A stretch of DNA of 64,000 bases, taken from Opitutia bacterium. Lineage in GTDB: Bacteria > Verrucomicrobiota > Verrucomicrobiia > Opitutales > UBA953. Both the position numbers and the translations under genes were made by a program. Below the pieces are notes generated by a model. It saw only the letters and a list, made by a program, of their open reading frames with translations. It ran no database searches and was not told the origin of the DNA. Shown here in pieces: positions 45,298-52,310 of the stretch (position 1 is its first letter; the number at the start of each line of letters is the position of its first letter). The DNA is taken from assembly GCA_947378845.1 (NCBI GenBank), contig CANCLQ010000001.1:62001-126000 (forward strand). The letters run 5' to 3'.

Positions 45298-45575
45298 CGT
45301 TTGATGATAAATTGTGACGATGTACGTACACCGGCGAAGTCCCTAATCTCTATATTTCTAATATGACCATCTAATGACTTTATAATTTCTTCAGTGAATG
45401 CCTCCACCTCATTACCTGTGCCCTCGGCGTGCAGATAAACACGCCCGTCGGTTAAGTTTTGCACAAAGCCTGTTACGTCATAACCGCGGGCTATTCCGAG
45501 CACTTGGGCACGGAAACCAACCCCTTGGACGTGGCCAGAGTACCATACTTCACGATGGGAGACATGGGTTGACAT
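45294..45575 (-). CDS. acyP: Acylphosphatase
   Basis: A 93-residue acylphosphatase. The substrate loop is YSGHVQGVGFRAQV, with the catalytic Arg in GFRAQ and the Asn in GFVQNLTDGRVYLHAEG. It hydrolyses acyl phosphates such as 1,3-bisphosphoglycerate. It heads the ABC-exporter unit on the minus strand and is divergent from tatA. Confidence 0.93.
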   Translation of the reverse strand: MSTHVSHREVWYSGHVQGVGFRAQVLGIARGYDVTGFVQNLTDGRVYLHAEGTGNEVEAFTEEIIKSLDGHIRNIEIRDFAGVRTSSQFIIKR

Positions 45576-45639
45576 TTTTAACCTTCTGGGGAATCTTCAC
45601 CACGTTAACTTTCATCGCAATCGCAAATCAACCAAGACC

Positions 45640-45936
45640 ATGATCCTCCCTCTCGCCTTTATCGATGGCCCAGTTTTTTGGGCAATTTTGGCCGTAGCCA
45701 TTCTTCTCTTTGGTGGCACCAAACTCCCCGAGCTCGCTCGCGGTCTTGGTAAAGCAAAACGCGAATTCAAAAAAGCTTCTGAAGAAGTTGAAGACGAAGT
45801 GCGTAGCGCCGTCGAAGAAGACGAGCGCAAGAAAGCCCGCCTTCGCGTTATTGAAGAAGAAGAGCGTGCTAAAATTCGTGCTAAAATCGAAGCCGAAGAA
45901 CGCCTCAAGCGAGACAACGAAGGAAAACAAAACTAA
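45640..45936 (+). CDS. tatA: Sec-independent protein translocase subunit TatA/TatB
   Basis: A 98-residue TatA-type protein. One N-terminal membrane helix (FIDGPVFWAILAVAILLF) is followed by the hinge FGGTKLPELARGLGKAKREFK and a long charged, probably coiled, tail. It forms the pore of the twin-arginine export system. A TatC is not seen here. It is followed by a strong terminator hairpin. Confidence 0.9.
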   Translation: MILPLAFIDGPVFWAILAVAILLFGGTKLPELARGLGKAKREFKKASEEVEDEVRSAVEEDERKKARLRVIEEEERAKIRAKIEAEERLKRDNEGKQN

Positions 45937-45942
45937 ACCTTC

Positions 45943-45966
45943 GGGGCCGATAATTCGGCCCCTTTT
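45943..45966 (+). terminator. Intrinsic terminator after tatA, close to ribE
   Basis: GGGGCCGA (45943-45950), loop TAAT and TCGGCCCC (45955-45962) form a perfect 8-bp GC-rich stem followed by TTTT (45963-45966). This is a textbook rho-independent terminator for tatA. It ends seven bases before the ribE ATG, which makes its role unusual. Confidence 0.7.
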
Positions 45967-45973
45967 AATTGGT

Positions 45974-46564
45974 ATGTTCACGGGATTAGTCCAAGCCATC
46001 GGCGAAGTTGTTGCCATTGAGCCTCGAGCTCAAGGCGGTGCTCGTATCACCCTTAGTTCGGCTTTGATTCAATCTGCTGCACCTGGCGACAGCATCGCCG
46101 TCAATGGTTGCTGCCTTACGGTGACTGAGCCTAATGGTCCTAAGGCCTCATTCGACCTTCTCGCCGAAACCCTCAAGCACACCAACATGGGCGACCTAAA
46201 GATTGGATCGGTTGTTAACCTAGAACCAAGCCTGCGCCCCACTGATCGTATGGGTGGACATTTTGTTACGGGCCATGTCGACACCTGTGGAACCATCGCC
46301 TTTCTTGGTCAAGATGGTGCGGACTGGCGTCTCGATATTCATGCACCGGAAATCATTTTAAACCATATTGTCCGTAAAGGATGTGTCGCTATTGATGGTA
46401 TGTCTCTGACGATCGCTGATCTTATTCCTGGTGGCTTTCGTATTTGGATTATTCCTCACACGCTCGCTGCCACTAATCTCAAGCAGCGTAAAACGGGGGA
46501 CCGCGTAAATCTTGAGTCAGACTTACTAGCGAAGTACACCGAAAAACTTTTACGGAAAAACTAG
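45974..46564 (+). CDS. ribE: Riboflavin synthase, alpha chain
   Basis: A 196-residue riboflavin synthase. The first half begins MFTGLVQAIGEVVAIE, holds VNGCCLTV, and ends with a GHFVTGHVD motif. The second half repeats the pattern with VAIDGMSLTI and LAATNLKQRKTGDRVNLE. It dismutates two lumazines to riboflavin. I use the ATG at 45974 (MFTGLV is the conserved start); the open frame upstream to 45710 lies inside tatA and is not part of the gene. No FMN riboswitch is seen. The stop codons of ribE and the DUF374 gene share CTAG. Confidence 0.95.
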   Translation: MFTGLVQAIGEVVAIEPRAQGGARITLSSALIQSAAPGDSIAVNGCCLTVTEPNGPKASFDLLAETLKHTNMGDLKIGSVVNLEPSLRPTDRMGGHFVTGHVDTCGTIAFLGQDGADWRLDIHAPEIILNHIVRKGCVAIDGMSLTIADLIPGGFRIWIIPHTLAATNLKQRKTGDRVNLESDLLAKYTEKLLRKN

Positions 46565-47214
46565 GATCCGGAAATCGCGGTCAGTTTTTCTTGTATCGAC
46601 CCTGCAATCACTTCGTCGACCTCTCCTTCTTGTGGCACAGGTACAAGCTCTAGAACGACGTCGACGCGGGAGAACGGAAACGGGATAGCAAAAGAATCCC
46701 AACTCTTTAATCGCATCGCACAACGATAAGAAATTCCCATTAACAAAAATGGTCTTTGTGTAAGTTTCGCGAGGGCGACCACACCCGTTTTACAAACGCG
46801 ACGTGGGCCCTTAGGTCCATCAGGTGTGACGCCCGCACAATCCCCGCCTTTCACAGCACGTGTGAGCGACATAAGCGCTGCAGCGCCGCGCTTACTGGAC
46901 GATCCGCGCACTGCCTTAATACCCATGATTTTAAAGAATGCGACCAGCCAACCGCCGTCCTTACTCGTACTGATTAATGCAGTTATGGGACGATCCAGAC
47001 AACGCTTAGCCACTGCACCTGAAACAAACAATCGATCATGCCACAGTGTAATTAAGTGCGGCTCTGTTCTTTGGTATAGGTCCTGCCCCTGAATATGATA
47101 CCTCAAAGTCGCCAACCATAATTTTAGCAACCAAGCCATGGGATAGACCCAAATCCAATGATACCACGGCACCACTACTGGTATTTCGGGCCATTCTGGA
47201 TTACTTTGGGACAC
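46561..47214 (-). CDS. DUF374 lysophospholipid acyltransferase-like protein
   Basis: A 217-residue LPLAT-superfamily protein. A hydrophobic N-terminal helix (YHWIWVYPMAWLLKLWLATL) is followed by LITLWHDRLFVS (the DUF374 form of the HxxxxD motif), the STSKDGGWLVAFFKIMGI segment, and GVTPDGPKGPRRVCKTGVVALA, the substrate site. DUF374 members act in lipid A or O-acyl modification, or other lipid acylation. The start is a GTG at 47214. It is the last gene of the mazG strand unit. Confidence 0.85.
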   Translation of the reverse strand: MSQSNPEWPEIPVVVPWYHWIWVYPMAWLLKLWLATLRYHIQGQDLYQRTEPHLITLWHDRLFVSGAVAKRCLDRPITALISTSKDGGWLVAFFKIMGIKAVRGSSSKRGAAALMSLTRAVKGGDCAGVTPDGPKGPRRVCKTGVVALAKLTQRPFLLMGISYRCAMRLKSWDSFAIPFPFSRVDVVLELVPVPQEGEVDEVIAGSIQEKLTAISGS

Positions 47215-47253
47215 GTCAGATTACTCGCAGGTTAATAATAATTATTCAAACAC

Positions 47254-47796
47254 TTATCCTAAGCCCAAGGCCTTTGTAATATTAGGCCGGGCAAGCAAAT
47301 GAATGAACGCAGAGGCAAAGAGTTCTGGTTGCGCCTCAACCCAATGTCGCAACTCGGCCGGCGTTCGCCAGGCAATCGAATCCACCTCTGGTCGATGAAG
47401 ATTAAAAGCGAAATCGCCCTGCAGGAGGTATGACCTTACAAACTCCTGCCCTAGGTGTAGGTGCGATGGTGCGTAATCGATTTCAGATAATTGATCCGAA
47501 CTTACTTCAACACCCAGCTCTTCATTCAACTCTCTTACAGCAGCTATTATATAAGTCTCACCACTATCGACATGCCCGGCGCATGAACTACTCAACAAGC
47601 CAGGACTATTGTCTTTAGCGTAAGAGCGTCGCTGAAGGGCAAGCTTCCCGTCGGAACTTAACCAAAAAATATGGATGGCCCGGTGCTTTAGTTGCTGTCT
47701 GTGAATTTCACTTCGTGGCATTGCCCCGATGACAGTGTCATGCTCGTCAACGATATCAAAAATTTCATCCGGTGATTGTCCGTGCTCCTGCCTCAT
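47254..47796 (-). CDS. Nudix hydrolase
   Basis: A 180-residue Nudix protein with a complete box GHVDSGETYIIAAVRELNEE-LG (GX5EX7REUXEEXGU). N-terminal DIVDEHDTVIGAMPRSEIH and HIFWLSSDGKLALQRR resemble the YfcD / isopentenyl-diphosphate isomerase-like branch. The substrate is not fixed by sequence. The start overlaps the metalloprotease stop by four bases. Confidence 0.85.
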   Translation of the reverse strand: MRQEHGQSPDEIFDIVDEHDTVIGAMPRSEIHRQQLKHRAIHIFWLSSDGKLALQRRSYAKDNSPGLLSSSCAGHVDSGETYIIAAVRELNEELGVEVSSDQLSEIDYAPSHLHLGQEFVRSYLLQGDFAFNLHRPEVDSIAWRTPAELRHWVEAQPELFASAFIHLLARPNITKALGLG

Positions 47797-48521
47797 CGTC
47801 GTCCTAAATCCATTAGGTTATTCCAGCGCTTAGTAAGTTCGCGGTCATGGGCCTTCCATTCTGGATCCCACTTGGCCAATTGGTTCCAGAATTTATCGGA
47901 GTGATCCATATTCACGCGGTGCGCTAATTCATGCAAAATAACGTGATCGTGTAACAATGGCGGCAACAAAACCAAACGCCAGTTAAGTGAAAGAGTGCCC
48001 ACCTGCGAACATGAGCCCCAACGTGTTGTTTGGTCTCTCACAGATACGGACCCCACTGAAATCCCGACACGCTGTGACAACCTCTCAACCGCCAAACTTA
48101 AACCAGTCTCAGCCAATCGTCGCACCACTCGTGCAGCAGCCGACTCTTTTTCGTCTTCCGGTAAGAAAAAAGTAACCTCATCAGCATTGGATTCGATTTT
48201 GATTTTTGCACGGGATGCCGAGGCTATCGTAATAGCCATAATTCTATCGTTCATCGTCACCCAAGGGAATTGCTCAAAGTGCTGCATCAACGATGGCTGA
48301 ACGTCACGTACCTTGGTCATAACTTTCTCCAGCCAACTCGTATGTTGTTTCAAAAAATCTAGCGCTACCGACGGCGGTGTGTGTTCGGGGTAAGATAATT
48401 CAATCCTCGGTCCGGGCTTTACCGCCAAACGCACACGATTAGATCGTGCGGAAACCCTGGGCCAGATTTCAAGCCGACGGCCAGCCACCTGCATAACGAT
48501 TGGCTGTACGACTTTCCCCAT
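47793..48521 (-). CDS. YgjP-like zinc metalloprotease (DUF45/M48 type)
   Basis: A 242-residue protein of the YgjP/DUF45 family. The zinc motif HELAHRVNMDHSDKFW (HExxH plus a later His) is near residue 200, and TTRWGSCSQVGTLSLNWRL precedes it, as usual. The N-terminal half is a beta-rich domain. Members are uncharacterised metallopeptidases, sometimes linked with restriction or SprT-like activity. The start is directly next to the mazG stop. Confidence 0.85.
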   Translation of the reverse strand: MGKVVQPIVMQVAGRRLEIWPRVSARSNRVRLAVKPGPRIELSYPEHTPPSVALDFLKQHTSWLEKVMTKVRDVQPSLMQHFEQFPWVTMNDRIMAITIASASRAKIKIESNADEVTFFLPEDEKESAAARVVRRLAETGLSLAVERLSQRVGISVGSVSVRDQTTRWGSCSQVGTLSLNWRLVLLPPLLHDHVILHELAHRVNMDHSDKFWNQLAKWDPEWKAHDRELTKRWNNLMDLGRR

Positions 48522-49181
48522 CTACTTCGCGGGAGATTGACTCTCGGCTGCACTTTTAACGCCGTCGATAAATCTACGCAGTGCGGAATCAGGATCAATC
48601 CCCGCATCACGACAAGCCGCAATCAACTCAAAGAGCTGCTCACCCGCTTTCGCTTCAGTCAGGCCCTCCTTCTTGCTCGCGACCGCGGCCCGATTTACGG
48701 AAGTGCCGATATTAAGATTTTTCTTTTGAATCTGTTTCCAGATTTCACGCGCTAACAAAATCGAGTTAAGCGATGGTGGCAGCTCCTTAAAAAGGGAGGG
48801 CTTCACGGCACCCTTTTCTTTTAGTTTAATTTCCTCCCATTGCTGAATGACTGCTTCAGAATTACCCAGTTTATCTCCCGAGCCAAAAACGTGCGGGTGA
48901 CGACGCACCATCTTCTCATTCACTTCACGTACAACATCGTCGAAATTAAACTTTCCCGCCTCGGAGGCCATCTGAGCATGCATGGCGACGTGAAAAAGTA
49001 AGTCACCCAACTCTTCGCGGAGATTTGCCATATCATTACGGTCAATCGCTTGGAGCACCTCGGCCACTTCTTCGACGAGACAATCGCAGATAGATTGGTG
49101 GGTTTGCTCACGATCCCAAGGGCATCCATCGGGAGCCCTCAATCGTGCGGTTGTGGTTAGTAATTGTTGGATTCCTGACAT
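48522..49181 (-). CDS. mazG: Nucleoside triphosphate pyrophosphohydrolase MazG
   Basis: A 219-residue MazG. The N-terminal MazG core has LRAPDGCPWDREQTHQSI, EEVAEVLQAI and REELGDLLFHVAMHAQMA (metal-binding EExxE/ExxD motif). A shorter second part (HPHVFG, EAVIQQWEEIKLKEK) follows, as in E. coli MazG (263 residues). It cleaves NTPs such as damaged nucleotides to NMP and PPi. It leads the mazG-metalloprotease-Nudix-DUF374 unit. Confidence 0.92.
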   Translation of the reverse strand: MSGIQQLLTTTARLRAPDGCPWDREQTHQSICDCLVEEVAEVLQAIDRNDMANLREELGDLLFHVAMHAQMASEAGKFNFDDVVREVNEKMVRRHPHVFGSGDKLGNSEAVIQQWEEIKLKEKGAVKPSLFKELPPSLNSILLAREIWKQIQKKNLNIGTSVNRAAVASKKEGLTEAKAGEQLFELIAACRDAGIDPDSALRRFIDGVKSAAESQSPAK

Positions 49182-49227
49182 ACCTTGATGGAGTCGCTTC
49201 CACGCCGAGAGTCAAAACGATTGCCAG

Positions 49228-50046
49228 ATGGACTCGGTTTGTTTCTTTCAAGCCGTGGACAAGTTACAGGAAATCATGGACGCCAAGCGAAGGGAAATCG
49301 CCCCTTATGCGCGCCCCGTTAAGGACGCTGAACTGGCTGTCTTCGCTGCCAACTCCATACATCCAGGGTTTCGCCAATCCCTTAATATCCCAGGTAGACT
49401 GACCGTCATTGCCGAAGTCAAACGTGCTTCACCGAGCGTCGGTACCATCAAGCAAGACGTGAATGCCATCGAGCAGGCGCGACTCTATGCCGATGCAGGT
49501 GCCGATTGCCTTTCTGTTCTCACTGAAAGCCAATACTTCAAGGGCCAACTCCAAGACCTTATCGACGTGGTCAAAGACCAATCGCTTCGCCCCAAACCCC
49601 TGCCCTGCATCCGCAAAGATTTCATGGTGCACCCCTACCAGGTGCTCGAAGCTGCTCAAGCGGGAGCACGATGTATTTTAATTATTGTTCGTGGATTATC
49701 GGATGAAGAAATTCTTCCCATTCATCATGCGGCAAAAGTCGCCGGATTAGACACGCTCTTTGAAGTACATGACGAAGCGGAACTTGATCGAGCGTTAAAA
49801 CATAACCCCGACATGGTCGGCGTTAACAATCGCAACCTCTCAACTTTCCAAATCGATTTATCCTTCGCCGAGCGTGTTATCCCGCATATGCCCAAGAACA
49901 TCCTTAAAGTGGCAGAGAGTGGAATAAAATCCGCAGAAGATGCGGCTCGCATGCGTGCCGCTGGTGCCAACGCTTTGTTAGTCGGTGAATCCTTAATGCG
50001 AGCCGAGAATCCACGCTCCCTGCTAGATTCATTTCGCCGCGCATGA
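49228..50046 (+). CDS. trpC: Indole-3-glycerol phosphate synthase
   Basis: A 272-residue TIM barrel. Typical marks: KLQEIMDAKRREIAPY, VIAEVKRASPSVG, LSVLTESQYFKG, PCIRKDFMVHPYQV, VGVNNRNLSTF and VAESGIKSAEDA. It closes the indole ring in tryptophan biosynthesis. The ATG at 49228 is used; a GTG at 49255 would be closer to the usual start. No other trp genes are adjacent, and the start of rsmA overlaps the stop (ATGA). Confidence 0.94.
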   Translation: MDSVCFFQAVDKLQEIMDAKRREIAPYARPVKDAELAVFAANSIHPGFRQSLNIPGRLTVIAEVKRASPSVGTIKQDVNAIEQARLYADAGADCLSVLTESQYFKGQLQDLIDVVKDQSLRPKPLPCIRKDFMVHPYQVLEAAQAGARCILIIVRGLSDEEILPIHHAAKVAGLDTLFEVHDEAELDRALKHNPDMVGVNNRNLSTFQIDLSFAERVIPHMPKNILKVAESGIKSAEDAARMRAAGANALLVGESLMRAENPRSLLDSFRRA

Positions 50047-50876
50047 ACGACGGCCCGCTCTCCCTCTCAGAGACACGCGATTTACTCGCGCGACTTTCCC
50101 ACATGCCACGAAAATGGCTGGGGCAAAATTTCTTAGTGGATGGAAATATTGTTCGTAAATCACTCGAACTAGGTGAAGTGAAATCGGGCGATATAGTGTT
50201 AGAAGTTGGCCCAGGGTTGGGAACCTTGAGCCGCACCTTACTTGGTGCTGGCGTTGACCTGCACGCAGTGGAAGCCGATCGCACCATGGTTCACCATCTC
50301 CACGAATCTCTTTTACCACGTTGGCCACAAACATTTCATCTGACTGAAGGTGATGCCGTCGATTTACCGTTAGCCGATTTGAAAAATCCAGCTGATGGAT
50401 CATTCAAAGTCATCGCCAACCTTCCGTATGCGATTTCAACGCCGTGGATGGATGCGATTTGTGCTGGCCCTCACCCATCGCTCATGGTGCTCATGCTACA
50501 ACGTGAAGCGGCGGAACGATTGACAGCTGACGTGGGCACTAAGCATTGGTCGGCAGTCACTGCGCAGGTTGATTTAGCCTTCGAGAAAATCCGCGTTCAT
50601 CCCGTGCCCAGTCAGTCCTTTAATCCTCCTCCTAAAGTAGACTCGTGCCTGCTGGTCCTTAAACGTCGCAGCAATGCCCAGCGCTTCAGTCCGCGTGCAC
50701 GCGAAGTTGCCCGTGCCCTTTTCACTCAACGACGCAAGCAAGTCGGTTCATCCGCTAAAAAACTTTTTCCAGGGTCAACTGACGTGATAAATTGGCTTAA
50801 CGGTCTCAGCGAATATGGGCTCACACCTCAGGCCCGCCCCGAAGATATCCCGGCCAAAGCGTGGTTAACGCTGTAG
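50043..50876 (+). CDS. rsmA: 16S rRNA dimethyladenosine transferase (RsmA/KsgA)
   Basis: A 277-residue SAM methyltransferase. KWLGQNFLVDGNIVRK, the SAM loop VLEVGPGLGTLSRTLL, VEADRTMVHHL and the NLPYAISTPWMD catalytic motif (NLPY) are visible, as is the late FNPPPKVDSCLL. It dimethylates two adenosines in helix 45 of 16S rRNA. The overlap of four bases with trpC suggests co-translation. Confidence 0.96.
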   Translation: MNDGPLSLSETRDLLARLSHMPRKWLGQNFLVDGNIVRKSLELGEVKSGDIVLEVGPGLGTLSRTLLGAGVDLHAVEADRTMVHHLHESLLPRWPQTFHLTEGDAVDLPLADLKNPADGSFKVIANLPYAISTPWMDAICAGPHPSLMVLMLQREAAERLTADVGTKHWSAVTAQVDLAFEKIRVHPVPSQSFNPPPKVDSCLLVLKRRSNAQRFSPRAREVARALFTQRRKQVGSSAKKLFPGSTDVINWLNGLSEYGLTPQARPEDIPAKAWLTL

Positions 50877-50888
50877 TTGAATGATGCC

Positions 50889-50909
50889 TGCAAGGTTGCA
50901 TTCCTTGCA
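50889..50909 (+). other. Small hairpin between rsmA and rimO
   Basis: TGCAAGG (50889-50895), a 7-base loop and CCTTGCA (50903-50909) form a 7-bp stem in the 54-base gap before rimO. There is no T-run, so it is more a spacer hairpin or mRNA processing site than a terminator. Confidence 0.25.
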
Positions 50910-50930
50910 AAGTCTGCTCTTTGTGAAGCC

Positions 50931-52310
50931 ATGTCCGTAAAAGTAGGCCTAGTCTCACTTGGTTGCGCCAAGAACCTGATTGATTCTGAAATCATGATTG
51001 GTCACTTGGCCAAGGCTGGAATGTCGATGACTGGCAATCCTGCCGAGGCGGATGTAATTATCGTTAACACCTGTTCATTTATTGATGCCTCTAAACACGA
51101 GGCCTTAGAAGCGATCTATGAAATGAGCGATGGCAAGGCGACCGCTCGACGCAAAGATCAAAAGCTCATCGTCGCGGGTTGCATGGCACAACGCTACCAA
51201 GGCGCCCTGCCGGTCGTCGAAGGCGCCAAAGGTCGCGTCGAATTACCACAAGTCGATGCCTTCATCGGTCTCGATCAAGTCACCAACATTGTCCCGGTTA
51301 TTGAAAAGGTTCTTGGGGGTGCTGCCGGTCGCACCGAGTTCGTCGCCAAAACGACAACCTTCATTCCCGATTACGACACACCACGCTTTCGTCTCACGCC
51401 GAAACATTCGGCCTATATTAAAATTGCCGAAGGATGTAACCACCCTTGCACGTTCTGTATCATTCCACGCATCCGCGGACGTCACCGCAGCCGCACGGTC
51501 GAGTCGGTTGTAAAAGAAGCACGACAGTTAGTAAGCGAAGGCGTAAAAGAAATTAACCTCATCTCCCAAGACACCACCTACTTCGGCATGGATCGTTGGA
51601 CGGAAGATCGTCCCAGCCCACGAAGCAAAGTGGATTCTTCCAAAGGAGAATCATTGGCTTCATTACTTCGCGAACTCGATACCATCGAAGGCGACTTCTG
51701 GGTCCGCCTTCTTTACACCCACCCCGCACACTGGAGTGATGAACTCATTGAAACAATTTCGCAGTCCCGTCACGTCGCACGCTATGTTGATATTCCCCTT
51801 CAACATATCTCAGATAAAATGCTCACCACCATGCAGCGTGAAACCAGTGGTGACTATATTCGCGACCTAATTAAGCGTATGCGTATCGGTGCACCCGATA
51901 TGGCCATCCGAACTACCTTTATCGTAGGCTTCCCTGGCGAAACCGAGGAAGACTTTAAGGAACTTCTTCAGTTCCTTGAAGCTACACGTTTCGATCGTGT
52001 CGGTATTTTTAAATACTCCAAAGAAGAAGGCACCAAAGCGGCTAAGATGGAGGGTCACCTCTCTGATGAAGTTAAACAGGAGCGCTACGATCGTGCGATG
52101 CTTCTGCTTCAGCGACTCTCTAAAGAACGCGGCGAACGTTTCATCGGTCGCAAGATTCGTGTACTCATCGAAAGCCCTGGAGTTGGACGTAGCCAAGGCG
52201 ACGCGATGGACATCGACGGCATCGTCAAGGTGCCCAAGAAACTTTCGGTCGGTCAATTTGCTGAAGTTACGGTTACTGGCGCCGAAGAATACGACCTAAT
52301 CGCTAAGTAA
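50931..52310 (+). CDS. rimO: Ribosomal protein S12 methylthiotransferase RimO
   Basis: A 459-residue radical SAM methylthiotransferase. UPF0004 domain (VGLVSLGCAKNLIDSE, VIIVNTCSFIDASKHEA, VAGCMAQRY), radical SAM motif GCNHPCTFCIIPRIRGRHRSR with the three cluster Cys, the IPLQHISDKML segment and a C-terminal TRAM domain. RimO adds a methylthio group to Asp in S12. I use the ATG at 50931; an upstream in-frame start (50877) would add 18 residues of non-family sequence. Confidence 0.95.
   Translation: MSVKVGLVSLGCAKNLIDSEIMIGHLAKAGMSMTGNPAEADVIIVNTCSFIDASKHEALEAIYEMSDGKATARRKDQKLIVAGCMAQRYQGALPVVEGAKGRVELPQVDAFIGLDQVTNIVPVIEKVLGGAAGRTEFVAKTTTFIPDYDTPRFRLTPKHSAYIKIAEGCNHPCTFCIIPRIRGRHRSRTVESVVKEARQLVSEGVKEINLISQDTTYFGMDRWTEDRPSPRSKVDSSKGESLASLLRELDTIEGDFWVRLLYTHPAHWSDELIETISQSRHVARYVDIPLQHISDKMLTTMQRETSGDYIRDLIKRMRIGAPDMAIRTTFIVGFPGETEEDFKELLQFLEATRFDRVGIFKYSKEEGTKAAKMEGHLSDEVKQERYDRAMLLLQRLSKERGERFIGRKIRVLIESPGVGRSQGDAMDIDGIVKVPKKLSVGQFAEVTVTGAEEYDLIAK

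Noticed and set aside
45710..45973. Long N-terminal extension of ribE in frame inside tatA
   Set aside because: The residues are a Lys/Ser-rich shadow of tatA in another frame; the conserved riboflavin synthase start is MFTGLV at 45974.
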